A stretch of 61,050 nt of DNA from Acidimicrobiia bacterium (GCA_024762335.1 JANTHO010000008.1:1-61050), one strand, 5' to 3'. Positions 25,799 to 35,578 are shown, numbered from the stretch's first letter. Notes: generated by a model from the sequence alone, not told the origin. Numbers and translations are program-made.

Positions 25799-26314
25799 AT
25801 GACCAACGACGATTCGAACGCGCCGGTGTCCCCTGCATCCGGGATCGGGGCGCCGGCCGATCTCGGGCCGCGCGTTCTTGCGAGGCTTATCGACTACCTG
25901 ATTCTGTGGGCGGTGATATTCGTGGTTCTCGTGCCGCTCTTCATCGCGCTCTCCGTCCTCGGGTCGGTCGGGGGAGTCTTCGGGGGTGGCCTCAGTATCG
26001 GTTCGCTCTTTTTCGGGATTCTGATTGCAGCGATCGTGGTCGGGTATTTCGCGGTGATGGAGTCGATGCGGGGCCAGACGGTCGGCAAGATGGCACTGGG
26101 TCTTCGGACACAGGGCCCCGACGGGAAGAACCCCACGACGGAGGAAGCCGTCAAGCGGAACCTCTGGAATGCTCTCAACATCATTCCGATCCTCGGAGGG
26201 TTGCTCCAACTCGCTGCCGCGATCTACATCATGGTGACGATCAATCAGTCACCGACGAAGACCGGATGGCACGATCAGTTCGCCGGAGGAACCAGGGTCG
26301 TCAAGATCAAGTAG
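25799..26314 (+). CDS. RDD family membrane protein
   Basis: The 171-residue protein has a strong ribosome site (AAAGGAGGA). The RDD motif appears as RVLARLIDYLILW, followed by a second helix pair and the conserved GQTVGKMALGLR segment, then a third membrane segment. A few RDD proteins have been linked to ion transport; most have no known role. It stands alone between a divergent gene and the P-type ATPase. The 193-bp gap before it shows nothing recognisable apart from the ribosome site. Confidence 0.88.
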   Translation: MTNDDSNAPVSPASGIGAPADLGPRVLARLIDYLILWAVIFVVLVPLFIALSVLGSVGGVFGGGLSIGSLFFGILIAAIVVGYFAVMESMRGQTVGKMALGLRTQGPDGKNPTTEEAVKRNLWNALNIIPILGGLLQLAAAIYIMVTINQSPTKTGWHDQFAGGTRVVKIK

Positions 26315-26420
26315 AGACAGGGACCGGATCGAGGCCGGTCGCGCTCTCATCACATTCTTATTGTCCGCTCAGATAGCTCTCAGAACCATCTGGCATACTG
26401 TCTTCAGTTGCCTCCAAGCA

Positions 26421-26475
26421 CGAGAACGCCACCCACCTTCCTCCCCTCCCAAGGACTCCCAGGGTGGCGCTCTCG
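26421..26475 (+). promoter_or_regulatory. Long stem-loop in the leader of the P-type ATPase gene
   Basis: CGAGAACGCCACCC (26421-26434) pairs with GGGTGGCGCTCTCG (26462-26475) with one mismatch, enclosing a pyrimidine-rich 27-nt loop. It lies 40 bp before the ATPase start in a 201-bp gap. It could be a terminator of the RDD gene or a cis-acting RNA. I see no conserved core of the yybP-ykoY manganese riboswitch. Confidence 0.4.
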
Positions 26476-26515
26476 CGTCCGGGGTAGATGACCGGGCGTT
26501 CGGTACCATGGCGGG

Positions 26516-29224
26516 ATGAGCACATCCACAGACACGTCGTCGGCGACGGCCTGGTATCACCTGGACGCAGATGAGGTAGTCACCCGCCTTTCCTCCGACA
26601 AGGCGAACGGATTGTCGGCGGTCGAAGTCACACGGCGGACGGCAGAGTTCGGCCTCAACGAACTCCACGCCGAAGCGGCGCCATCCGTCTGGAAGGTCGC
26701 CTTCGGACAACTCATCGATCCGATGAACCTGATGCTCATAGCGGTCGCCGTTGTGAGCCTCGTGCTCGGCGAGACGTCGACAGCGATCCTCGTCGGTGCC
26801 CTCGTTCTCCTCAACGTCATCCTCGGTGCCAAGCAGGAACTGGCCGCACTGGCCGCGGTGGATGCGCTCGCCCAGCTCCAGGTGCCGCAAGCGCGCGTCA
26901 TCCGGGATGGCACGCTCGTCCTCGTCCCCGCCACCGAACTCGTCCCCGGCGACATCGTGAACCTCGAAGCGGGCGACATCGTTCCGGCGGATGGTCGCCT
27001 CCTCCGCTCAGCCACGCTCGAGGCTCAGGAGGCCGCTCTCACCGGTGAGAGCCAACCGGTGCCGAAGGATCCGGAGGCGCTCTCGGGCGTGGACGTCGGT
27101 GTCGGCGACCGGTTCTGCATGGTGTTCCAGAACACGTCGGTGACGCGCGGGACCGGGACGATGGTTGTGACCGCAACCGGCATGAACACGGAGATGGGGC
27201 GTATCGCCGCCATGCTCGAATCGGTGAAGCGCAAGCGGTCCCCTCTTCAGCGGGAGCTCGATTCGCTCACGAAGATCCTCGGGTTCATTGCATGGGGCGC
27301 CGTTGCCGTGATCATGGTGATCGGAGCGGCTCGCGGCCTCGAATTCAGTGATCTGCTGCTGCTCGGAACCGCGATGGCGATCTCTGCGATCCCTACCGGT
27401 TTGCCGACGTTCGTCCAAGCCATGCTGGCCAACGGGTCGAAACAACTATCCGAAGCCAAGGCCGTCGTCAAGAACCTCACCGACGTCGAGACGCTCGGAT
27501 CCACCAGCGCCATCAACACCGACAAGACGGGCACGCTGACGATGAACGAGATGATGGTCCGTCTCGTCTACACGAACCGGCAGTGGATGACCGTCGAAGG
27601 TTCCGGCTACGACAAGAAGGGTGCCATTCTCGGCGTTGCCGGCGCGCAGGCTCCCGACCTCACCGCTCTCGCATATGGCCTGGCCCTCGACAGCGACGCC
27701 ACCGTATCGGACTCCGGCGACGTTGTCGGAGACCCGACCGAAGCGGCCCTCGTCGTCCTCGCTGCGAAGCTCGGCGTCGACGCAGAGGAGACTCGGAGGG
27801 CCTATCCGCGGGAAGCGGAAGTGCCGTTCGACTCTGCGTACAAGTTCATGGCCACCGTTCACCACCTCCCCATCAGGGGCGAGACCCGAACCTTGATGCT
27901 CGTCAAGGGTGCGCCGGACATCGTCCTCGCCCGCTGCGTGGACATCGCAGAACCGGAGGGCGCATCGGAACCGATCGATGATGCTCTGCGTGAAGAGATC
28001 GAAGCGGCGAACACGCGAATGGCGAGCGAGGGCCTTCGCGTACTGTCATTTGCTGCTCGTTTCATCGATCCCGAAGAGGAGCAAGCGGTCCTCGCCGACC
28101 CGATGGCGCACGTCGAAGGTCTCCGATTCGGTGCACTCATCGGCATCATCGATCCGCTCCGGCCGTCTGCGAAGCACGCGGTGGCCGTGGCGTCTTCGGC
28201 CGGGATCGACGTCCGGATGATCACCGGGGATCACACCACGACGGCGCTTGCGATCGGGAAGGATCTCGGACTCGGCCCGGGTGCGATCAGCGGCGAGGAT
28301 TTCCGGCATCTCTCCGATGAGGAGGTACTCGAACGACTCCCGAATCTGCACGTCTTCGGTCGTGTTGCTCCGGATGACAAACTCCGACTCGTGCAACTGA
28401 TGCAGAGCACCGGTCTCGTCGTGGCGATGACCGGCGACGCCGTCAACGATGCCGCCGCCCTCAAGCAAGCGGACATAGGCGTTGCGATGGGGAGCGGAAG
28501 CGAAGTGACCAAACAGGCCGCCAAGATGATTCTCACGGACGACAACTTCGGGACGCTCGTGCGCGCCATCGAACTGGGCCGCAGCACGTATCAGAAGATC
28601 TCGCTCTACGTCCGGTATCAGATGTCACAGTTGACGTCGCTCGTGCTGCTGTTCCTCGCTGCGAGCATCTTCAACATCGCTGCCGGTGTCGCGCTGACTC
28701 CGGCGATGGTCCTTTGGATCAACTTCCTCATAGCTGGTGCCCCTGTGATCGTGATCATCCTCGAAGAGGTTGATCCGGGTCTCATGCACCGTCTACCTCG
28801 CGATCCGAAGAGAGTGCTTGCGAATCGGTCGGAGATGGTTCGATGGGCCACCTACGGCGGTGCGCTGTTTCTGGTGACGCTGGTGCCGCTGCTGTTTGGT
28901 CCGGACACGCCGAGCGCTCACGAGGCCAGCATCTCGATGACCATGGCGTTCGTTGTCATGTCGATCGGAACGCTGCTGAGCGGTCTTGCGATCCGTCGTG
29001 ATCCCGGTTCCGGGTTGACGGCTCCGATCGCGAGGGCTGTGGGGATCCTCAGCGTCTCAGCGATTCTGACCCTGATCGCTACCGAATGGGGCCTGCTCCA
29101 GCGGTTCCTGATGACCCAGTCGCTGAGCGGAAATCAGTGGCTCGCCTCGATCGCCCTCGCACTCGTGGTCATGGGCGTGATCGAGGCGGACAAAGCGATC
29201 CGCCGACATGTTGCCGCTCGTTGA
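26516..29224 (+). CDS. Cation-transporting-type P-type ATPase with unusual ion-site residues
   Basis: The protein has 902 residues in the P2-type layout: N-terminal cation ATPase domain, actuator loop LTGESQPV and phosphorylation site DKTGTLT (Asp336). The hinge TGDAVNDAAALK replaces the usual TGDGVNDAPALK. About ten transmembrane helices are present. The M4 motif is IPTGLP (Thr294), where Ca2+ pumps have PEGLP. M6 reads NFLIAGAP (N736, I739, A740), where SERCA has N, T and D. The acidic Ca2+ ligands are therefore missing and the transported ion is unknown. No operon partner is evident; a leader hairpin precedes it. Confidence 0.9.
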   Translation: MSTSTDTSSATAWYHLDADEVVTRLSSDKANGLSAVEVTRRTAEFGLNELHAEAAPSVWKVAFGQLIDPMNLMLIAVAVVSLVLGETSTAILVGALVLLNVILGAKQELAALAAVDALAQLQVPQARVIRDGTLVLVPATELVPGDIVNLEAGDIVPADGRLLRSATLEAQEAALTGESQPVPKDPEALSGVDVGVGDRFCMVFQNTSVTRGTGTMVVTATGMNTEMGRIAAMLESVKRKRSPLQRELDSLTKILGFIAWGAVAVIMVIGAARGLEFSDLLLLGTAMAISAIPTGLPTFVQAMLANGSKQLSEAKAVVKNLTDVETLGSTSAINTDKTGTLTMNEMMVRLVYTNRQWMTVEGSGYDKKGAILGVAGAQAPDLTALAYGLALDSDATVSDSGDVVGDPTEAALVVLAAKLGVDAEETRRAYPREAEVPFDSAYKFMATVHHLPIRGETRTLMLVKGAPDIVLARCVDIAEPEGASEPIDDALREEIEAANTRMASEGLRVLSFAARFIDPEEEQAVLADPMAHVEGLRFGALIGIIDPLRPSAKHAVAVASSAGIDVRMITGDHTTTALAIGKDLGLGPGAISGEDFRHLSDEEVLERLPNLHVFGRVAPDDKLRLVQLMQSTGLVVAMTGDAVNDAAALKQADIGVAMGSGSEVTKQAAKMILTDDNFGTLVRAIELGRSTYQKISLYVRYQMSQLTSLVLLFLAASIFNIAAGVALTPAMVLWINFLIAGAPVIVIILEEVDPGLMHRLPRDPKRVLANRSEMVRWATYGGALFLVTLVPLLFGPDTPSAHEASISMTMAFVVMSIGTLLSGLAIRRDPGSGLTAPIARAVGILSVSAILTLIATEWGLLQRFLMTQSLSGNQWLASIALALVVMGVIEADKAIRRHVAAR

Positions 29225-29233
29225 TGCCCTCGG

Positions 29234-29623
29234 TCAGGCGACCTCGTCGCCGTGGACGGTGAGGCCGTAGATGACGAGGACCGCGAGGGCGAGCATCACG
29301 ATGCCCCAGACGGGGTAGATCGAGATCGTGAACAGGGCGTTCACGGCGGCGATCGTCGCGATGATGACCCCGGTGACCTGGCCCCACGTCTTGCCACCAG
29401 AGATGCCCCAAGCCGCGAGGAACTGAATCGCTGCGACGATGAGCGTGATCCAACCCCAGGTGGAGATATCGACCAGCCAGGCCCCGTCACCGGTGAAGAC
29501 GATCCAGTCGCTGTTGAACAGCATCATGAGGCCGTAGACGGCGTTCAGGATTCCCGCCAGGATGAACATGGTGATGGCGAACATCACCCAGCCGCTCGTT
29601 GCTCGTTGTGTGGTTGATGACAT
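29234..29623 (-). CDS. DUF7144-type four-helix membrane protein
   Basis: The 129-residue protein has four transmembrane helices: SGWVMFAITMFILAGILNAVYG, then a WGWITLIVAAIQFLAAWGI pair and two further helices. This is the pattern of the small actinobacterial DUF7144 family, which has no known function. It lies 18 bp downstream of the AI-2E-family transporter gene on the same strand and probably shares its transcript. Confidence 0.8.
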   Translation of the reverse strand: MSSTTQRATSGWVMFAITMFILAGILNAVYGLMMLFNSDWIVFTGDGAWLVDISTWGWITLIVAAIQFLAAWGISGGKTWGQVTGVIIATIAAVNALFTISIYPVWGIVMLALAVLVIYGLTVHGDEVA

Positions 29624-29641
29624 GTGTGCTCCTCGTGTCCT

Positions 29642-30802
29642 CTAGCTCTGCTCTGTCGTGCCGTTCGGGACGGCCCCATCGGCATCTGTGGCGTAGACCA
29701 CGTCATAGCTCTTCGCGAAGTTGCTCGTGAGCGAGATGATGAGCGCTGCGACCGGGAGTGCCATGAAGGCGCCCATGGGGCCGGCGATCGCACCGCCGGC
29801 GAGCGCTGCACCGAACGCGACGGCGCCGTTGAGGGTCATCGTCTTTGAACTGATCTTCGGACTCAGCCAGTAGTTCTCCGCCTGCTGGTAGACGAGCACG
29901 TATCCGAGGACGATCAACGCAGCGGTCCATCCCTGAATCGCGAGTGTCAGAAGGATGGGCACGGCGCCGCCGATGTACGTGCCGATCGCCGGGATGAACA
30001 CGGACACGAAACCGCCGAAGACGGCGAGCGGGATCGCGAACGAGACGGGCATGCCGACCAGCACCATCGTGAAGAAGAATCCCGTGCTGTTGATGAGCAT
30101 CAGGAGCATCCGCGAGTAGAAGTAGCCGCCCGTCTGCTTGATCGCTTCGTCCCAGGTCCACCCAACTCGCTGCTGGGCGGCGGGGCTCATGTGCGACAGG
30201 ATCGCTCGTTGGAATCGTGGAGCATCGGCCGTGAAGTAGAACGTGAACATGGCGATCGTTGCCAGGTTGAAGATGAGGCCCAGGCCCGTCGTCGCGAGCC
30301 CCAGCAGACTGCCGAACGCTCCCTGGGCCCAGGCGATGAGAGTCTGTGCCGTCTCCTCGGCGATCTGTTCACCGGTGCCGGGCTGCCACACGTCGACGTG
30401 GAAGGTGTCTTCGATCCAGGAACTCGTACTGCTGAGCCACGCCCCTCCCTTGGCTCCGATGGTGGAGGCGAGTTCGGCGATGGCGGGAATCAGGACGACG
30501 ACCATGAGGATCATGAAGACGAAGCCGGCGAGATAGATCGCACCGACTGCAGCGCCGCGACGCCAGTCGTAGCGGTCGACGAGCCACAAGACGGCCGGTT
30601 GGAGAGCGAGGCTGAAGAAGAACGAAATGCCGAGCATCCACAGCAGGCCGCTCATCTGTCCCGCCGCCCACAGGCCGAAGAGGGTGATCAGGATCGCCCC
30701 GATCACTTTCCATATCGTCATCCAGCCGATGGCGATGTTGAGTTCAGGAGGCGGATCTCCGAACGGTTTGTCAGGGCTCGGCTGACCGTCGGCGGTATCC
30801 AT
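29642..30802 (-). CDS. AI-2E/PerM-family transporter
   Basis: The protein has 386 residues from the ATG at 30802 behind GAGGGA. It has about eight transmembrane helices and the family's late conserved stretch YQQAENYWLSPKISSKTM, followed by a Gly/Ala-rich re-entrant region. Members include AI-2 exporters and Na+/H+ antiporters, so the substrate cannot be assigned. It probably forms an operon with the DUF7144 gene. Confidence 0.85.
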   Translation of the reverse strand: MDTADGQPSPDKPFGDPPPELNIAIGWMTIWKVIGAILITLFGLWAAGQMSGLLWMLGISFFFSLALQPAVLWLVDRYDWRRGAAVGAIYLAGFVFMILMVVVLIPAIAELASTIGAKGGAWLSSTSSWIEDTFHVDVWQPGTGEQIAEETAQTLIAWAQGAFGSLLGLATTGLGLIFNLATIAMFTFYFTADAPRFQRAILSHMSPAAQQRVGWTWDEAIKQTGGYFYSRMLLMLINSTGFFFTMVLVGMPVSFAIPLAVFGGFVSVFIPAIGTYIGGAVPILLTLAIQGWTAALIVLGYVLVYQQAENYWLSPKISSKTMTLNGAVAFGAALAGGAIAGPMGAFMALPVAALIISLTSNFAKSYDVVYATDADGAVPNGTTEQS

Positions 30803-30946
30803 CGAACGTTCCCTCACTCTCAGAAGATCTGCACCGGCTGTGACTTGCATTGTGCACGGGCGGTTTCAAATTGCCGGGATTTGCGGAGATCGAGATGAAG
30901 TACCGTTCCCGTGGGGATGGAACGATTGCCAAGAGGAGGGACCGCA

Positions 30947-31837
30947 ATGCCGGCACAGATCGGATTCATCGGGCTCGGGATCATGGGTGCCGGTATGGCC
31001 CGCAACCTCGTCGAGAACGGGAACGACGTCGTCGTCTGGAACCGGACGGCGTCACGCATGGAGAGCCTCGTCGAAGCTGGTGCATCCCCGGCGACGTCTC
31101 CTGCCGACGTGGCACGCCGATGTTCCGTTGTCATGATCTGCGTGTCGGACACGCCGGATGTGGACGCCGTGCTTCATGGAGAGAGCGGCCTGCTCGCCGG
31201 CGTCTCGAATGGTTCGCTGATCGTCGACCACTCCACGATCAGTCCGGGTGCGACTGTAGATTTCGCCGGAGAGGCCGCCGCTCTCGGGGGAAGTTGGATC
31301 GATGCTCCTGTGAGCGGCGGGTCGGAGGGAGCGGCGCGAGGGACGCTCTCGATCATGGTCGGAGGCGACGAGTCGGACGTGGAGCGTGCCCGCCCGTACA
31401 TGGAAGCGTTCGGAACGACGATCACCCACGTCGGACCGGTCGGTTCGGGCCAGAAGGTCAAGATCGTCAATCAGATCCTCGTCGTGGTGAATCAACTCGC
31501 CGTGTCGGAGGCCCTGCTCTTCGCACAGGCCGCAGGCCTCGATCTCGACGCAACTCTCGACGCCGTTACGGGCGGCGCGGCAGGTTCCTGGATGCTGGCC
31601 AACCGGGGGCCGCAGATGATCGAACGGGATTGGCGGCCCGGTTTCACGATCGATCTCCAGCAGAAGGACCTGCGTCTCGCTCTGGAAGCAGCAGACGCAG
31701 CCGGAACACCGATTCCCGGCACGGCACTCGTCTTCCAGATGTATCGGGCGCTGCAGAACCAGGGCCTCGGCGGCGATGGCAACCATGCCCTCGTGAAAGC
31801 TCTGGAGAAGATGTCCGGCATCGAAGTCGGAGGTTGA
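30947..31837 (+). CDS. NAD(P)-dependent beta-hydroxyacid dehydrogenase family protein
   Basis: The 296-residue protein starts at the ATG at 30947 behind GAGGAGGG. It has the N-terminal signature GFIGLGIMGAGMARNL, the substrate motif DAPVSGGSEGA and the catalytic Lys in GQKVKIVNQ. The C-terminal helical domain follows. Relatives reduce tartronate semialdehyde or oxidise 3-hydroxyisobutyrate. Which one applies here cannot be told. Confidence 0.9.
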   Translation: MPAQIGFIGLGIMGAGMARNLVENGNDVVVWNRTASRMESLVEAGASPATSPADVARRCSVVMICVSDTPDVDAVLHGESGLLAGVSNGSLIVDHSTISPGATVDFAGEAAALGGSWIDAPVSGGSEGAARGTLSIMVGGDESDVERARPYMEAFGTTITHVGPVGSGQKVKIVNQILVVVNQLAVSEALLFAQAAGLDLDATLDAVTGGAAGSWMLANRGPQMIERDWRPGFTIDLQQKDLRLALEAADAAGTPIPGTALVFQMYRALQNQGLGGDGNHALVKALEKMSGIEVGG

Positions 31838-31925
31838 TGCGGTTGAGTTCCGTGAACGGTCGAAGGCGAAGATGGGCCCGGAGTCCATGCCCGCCTCCGC
31901 TGCATTCATCCCTACACTCGACGTG

Positions 31926-32987
31926 ATGACGAACCAGAGCCCCGCCGGTGGCGACGCTGCGATTCCGAAGAACACGGACAAGAAGAAGCAGATCATCGGA
32001 GGGATTGTCACCCTCGTGACTCTTGTGCTGGTCTTCGGGATCGTGTTCCCCCAGTTCGCCGACTACGGAGAGGCATGGGACGCGGTTCAGAAGATGTCTG
32101 CCATTGCGCTGGTACTCCTCCTCGTGATGACAGTCATCAACATCGTGGTCTACGTATGGCCGTATCAGGCGTCTCTGCCCGGGTTGAAGTACGGGCCCGG
32201 GTTTGTCGTGAGGCAGACGTCGTTCATGATCAGCAACGTGATTCCGGCCGGTGGGGCGTTCGGTTTGGCCGTGCAGTACGCGATGTTGGGCTCATACGGG
32301 TACGGGGCGGCGGAGACGACGGCTGCGATCGGAATTACGAGCACGTGGAACACGTTCGTCACCCTCAGCCTGCCCGTATTCGGTGCGTTCGGACTCATCG
32401 CCATCGGGCAGGGTCAGGGGTCGGCATACGCTCTGGCAGCGATCGGCCTGGTGGCGATCGGCGTCATCATCGGAGTCTTCGTCTTGATTTTCAAGAGCGA
32501 GTTGAGCGCACGTCGTCTGGGTGACTTCGGCGACCGCGTCGTGACGTGGGCGTTCGGGATCTTCAAGAAGGAACCCGGGTTCGATGTTTCCCGTTGGGTT
32601 GTGGACTTCCGCTCCTCGACGATCGGTGTGATCAGCGAAGGCTGGTTGAAGATCACCGCGACGAACTACTTCCAGCAGTTCATGCAATTCCTGATCCTCT
32701 GGGCTGCGGTATACGCCATCCAGGGTGGCGCGGCGGCTCCGGTGACGTTCGTCGAGGCGTTCGTTGCCTACGCCTTTGGACGACTCGCCTCGTTCATTCC
32801 CATCACGCCGGGCGGTCTCGGTACCGTTGATGCGGCGATCACAGCGATCCTCGTGGCGTTTGGTGCGGTGAACAGCGATGCGCTTGCCGCAGTGATGGTG
32901 TGGCGTGCGCTGACGTACTTCCCGCAGGTGTTCCTCGGTGTGGGGACATTCCTCGCCTGGCGCAGGAAGCAGAGCAAGACGGCCTAG
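31926..32987 (+). CDS. UPF0104/YbhN-type integral membrane protein (LPG-synthase flippase-domain-like)
   Basis: The protein has 353 residues with about eight transmembrane helices. The conserved segments are NVIPAGGAFGLAVQY and FIPITPGGLGTVDAA, the double PxG pattern of the lysylphosphatidylglycerol-synthase flippase domain. No aminoacyl-transferase domain is attached. It probably moves a lipid or isoprenoid-linked molecule across the membrane. Its end overlaps the convergent gene at 32984 by 4 bp. Confidence 0.83.
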   Translation: MTNQSPAGGDAAIPKNTDKKKQIIGGIVTLVTLVLVFGIVFPQFADYGEAWDAVQKMSAIALVLLLVMTVINIVVYVWPYQASLPGLKYGPGFVVRQTSFMISNVIPAGGAFGLAVQYAMLGSYGYGAAETTAAIGITSTWNTFVTLSLPVFGAFGLIAIGQGQGSAYALAAIGLVAIGVIIGVFVLIFKSELSARRLGDFGDRVVTWAFGIFKKEPGFDVSRWVVDFRSSTIGVISEGWLKITATNYFQQFMQFLILWAAVYAIQGGAAAPVTFVEAFVAYAFGRLASFIPITPGGLGTVDAAITAILVAFGAVNSDALAAVMVWRALTYFPQVFLGVGTFLAWRRKQSKTA

Positions 32988-34621
32988 CCGTCACCGATCT
33001 CGGTACGAGTTTCGCCTTCTGCGTCGGAGTAGGTCACGACGATGGCGGGTATGTGCTCGACCTCGACGGTCACCGGCTTGCCGAACGATTCACTGAGAGC
33101 GTCCTCGAGACTCTCAATCGGGGGAATCCTCGCGGGTCCGGTGACGAGGATCGACACGTCATGGCCCTTCACGACGACATGATTCAGTTCCAGATCCGGC
33201 GTTGATGCGAGCCAGATCTCCGCCGCCTTCTGGGCCGTGGACTGGTTGGACGCGTTCGTGAGGACGCTCGACACGGCGAAGGCAAGCGGAATGGCGATGA
33301 TGAGCGCGGCGATGCTCACGGTGATGGCCACACGCTTGATTTCGTTCGCGTTTTCCTTCATGCGGGACATCGGTGCAAATCCGGTAAGGGCGAACACGAC
33401 CATGGCCGCGAGGATGATCGACACGAGGTTGGTCAGGAACAGGAGAAATGCACCAAATGAGTCCCCGTACATTCCGGCGTGCAGCGTGAGACCTACCACG
33501 CCGAGCGGTGGAACGAGAGCAACGGCGATGGCAACGCCGGCGATGGACGCCGAGACCCGCTTGTTCACATTGGCGAACGCTCCGGCGGCGCCTGCAGCGA
33601 GGGCGATTCCCATGTCGATGATGTTCGGGTTCACCCGTGACGTGACCTGGGAGTTGGTCGTGAGCGGGATGAGTTGCGGCGCCCAGGCGCCGATGACGTA
33701 GGCCAGGCCGACCGATGCGCCGACGCCGGCCGCGATCATCCCGAGTGATGTCGTGACCCTCCTCGGCCAACCGTTGACGGCGCCGGCCGCCGTACCGATG
33801 ATCGGCGTCATGAGCGGGGCGATCAACATCGCACCGATGACGACGGCCGTCGAGTCCTGGAGAATCCCGAACGTGGCGATCGCCACCGAGAGCAGGAGCA
33901 TGACCCACCAGGCGACGAGTTTGTTCATCCGGTCGGGCTGCTCGAAGTACAGACCATCGTCGATCTCGTCTCGTCTGGCGTCCCCAACGTCCTGGAGCAT
34001 CATCCAGTCGCGCACGATCTGGGACATCGATCCCGCGTCGACGTCCACGAGAGCATCGTCGGTGTGGTGTTGGATGCCGTAGGCGAGCATCACGCCGCCG
34101 AGGACGACGGCTCCTGCGGCGAGTGCGATGATGATCCCGGAGAAGATGGTCTCCGGGAGAGCCAGCATGAAGCCGGCGAAGACGATGAAGAACAATCCCC
34201 GCGCGAGATCGAGCCCCCAGGTCTCGGCTCCGCGCGCCTTGATGGCTCCGAATGTCACCGTGACGCCCCGCACGGCGAGGTAGATCCCGATGATCATCAT
34301 GATCACCTTGAGGGTTTCGGCAGGGAATACGAGGAAGAGCAGACCGGCCGCGACGGTCAGGAGACCTTCGACGAGGTCACGGACGCGATTGCCCGGCCTG
34401 CGGCTCCTGAGGTGAAACCAGAGATCGGTGGCGCCGGTCACGACGAGTGCCGCACCGAGAACGGTCCGAAGCACGAGAAGCGTTGTCCCGGGGAAGACGA
34501 GAATCGAGGCGCCACCGAGTATGGCGACGGTGCCCTTGATCGTCGCTGGATTCAACCAGAATGGCTCGACGCGCGCGGACAGGCTGGCTTTCGCTCCTTC
34601 GATTCGGTTGCTCTTGCTCAC
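32984..34621 (-). CDS. HdeD-like/DUF389 fusion membrane protein
   Basis: The protein has 545 residues from a GTG at 34621 with GGGAAG upstream; an ATG at 34657 would add 12. Residues about 20-185 hold six helices of the HdeD (DUF308) type. A soluble linker follows (about 190-225), then a DUF389 domain (about 230-450). That domain has STAVVIGAMLIAPLMTPIIGTA and the VALVPPLGVVGL segment. A soluble C-terminal domain of about 80 residues ends the protein. HdeD proteins are linked to acid stress; DUF389 is uncharacterised. Fusion of the two is unusual. Confidence 0.82.
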   Translation of the reverse strand: MSKSNRIEGAKASLSARVEPFWLNPATIKGTVAILGGASILVFPGTTLLVLRTVLGAALVVTGATDLWFHLRSRRPGNRVRDLVEGLLTVAAGLLFLVFPAETLKVIMMIIGIYLAVRGVTVTFGAIKARGAETWGLDLARGLFFIVFAGFMLALPETIFSGIIIALAAGAVVLGGVMLAYGIQHHTDDALVDVDAGSMSQIVRDWMMLQDVGDARRDEIDDGLYFEQPDRMNKLVAWWVMLLLSVAIATFGILQDSTAVVIGAMLIAPLMTPIIGTAAGAVNGWPRRVTTSLGMIAAGVGASVGLAYVIGAWAPQLIPLTTNSQVTSRVNPNIIDMGIALAAGAAGAFANVNKRVSASIAGVAIAVALVPPLGVVGLTLHAGMYGDSFGAFLLFLTNLVSIILAAMVVFALTGFAPMSRMKENANEIKRVAITVSIAALIIAIPLAFAVSSVLTNASNQSTAQKAAEIWLASTPDLELNHVVVKGHDVSILVTGPARIPPIESLEDALSESFGKPVTVEVEHIPAIVVTYSDAEGETRTEIGDG

Positions 34622-34726
34622 GGTCGCTCTTCCCGCTCGCGTTCTGGTTCCCGGCATGAGTATGGCAAGTCCGGATGCTTCCGCACCGAGTTTGCGGTCG
34701 CGAGACCCCTCGCTGCATCTGGGTGT

Positions 34727-35578
34727 TCAATGGGGGTCGTCGTCGCCGCCGTGCCGGTCGGTCGGGGAGACCTCGAGATGGATCGACCGGTCCTGGTGTT
34801 CGTGGCGTGGTGCCGTGGTGCGGTGCACCGGGTCATCGAGGAAGAGACGTGTTCCCTCTACGTGGATGAGGCTCGGGCCGTAGGCTTCTCGCAGGTACTC
34901 CGTGGTGAGGACGACGTCGGGGGAACCCGAGGCAACGACGCGACCCGACATGAGGATGACGTGATCCGCCACCTGTGCGGCCGTGAGATCGTGGGTGGTG
35001 AGCACGATCGTGCAGCCGTGTGCTTGCTCGTCGTGGATGACGTGATCGATCGCCTGTGCCGACGTCATGTCGAGGCCGGTGAGTGGTTCGTCGAGGAGCA
35101 GCATGTCGTGATCCTGGGCGATGCCCTGGGCGACAAAGACGCGCTGGCGTTGCCCGCCGGAGAGTTCGGTGAGGTGTCGATCGGCAAGGCCGACGATGCT
35201 CATACGTTCCATTGCGGTGTGCACGGCCGCTCGATCGGTATCGGTGAGCCAGCGATAGGGGCCGGTCGTCGGGTATCGGCCCATCGTCACTACCTCCCTG
35301 ACGGTGATCGGGAGAGAGTCGTTCACCTTTGTGGTCTGGAGAACGTATGCAAGCCGTCGTGGCTTCTCGCCGATGGGGAGCACCTCGATCGATCCGGTCG
35401 CCGGTTCGACGAGACCGGCGATGCCGTTCAGTGTGGTCGACTTTCCCGATCCGTTCGGACCGATGATGGCGGTGATGCTTCCTTCCGGAATGGTGAACGA
35501 TGCCGGGGCTACGGCGGTGCGGCGGCCGTATCGAAAAGCCACGTTCTGGGCGATGACGGCGGGTGGGTTCACCGGCAT
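34727..35578 (-). CDS. znuC: Zinc/manganese ABC transporter ATP-binding subunit
   Basis: The 283-residue ATPase has Walker A GPNGSGKST, signature LSGGQRQRV, Walker B MLLLDEPLTGLD and a switch His in LTTHDL. The C-terminal 30 residues are rich in His and Asp (DRHGGDDDPH) and may bind metal. It overlaps the zur-like gene upstream by 10 bp. The substrate-binding and permease genes lie on the opposite strand across the shared promoter region, so the transporter is split between two divergent operons. Confidence 0.87.
   Translation of the reverse strand: MPVNPPAVIAQNVAFRYGRRTAVAPASFTIPEGSITAIIGPNGSGKSTTLNGIAGLVEPATGSIEVLPIGEKPRRLAYVLQTTKVNDSLPITVREVVTMGRYPTTGPYRWLTDTDRAAVHTAMERMSIVGLADRHLTELSGGQRQRVFVAQGIAQDHDMLLLDEPLTGLDMTSAQAIDHVIHDEQAHGCTIVLTTHDLTAAQVADHVILMSGRVVASGSPDVVLTTEYLREAYGPSLIHVEGTRLFLDDPVHRTTAPRHEHQDRSIHLEVSPTDRHGGDDDPH

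Noticed and set aside
26315-26515. yybP-ykoY manganese riboswitch before the P-type ATPase
   Set aside because: The characteristic GGGGAGUAG-type loop is not seen.
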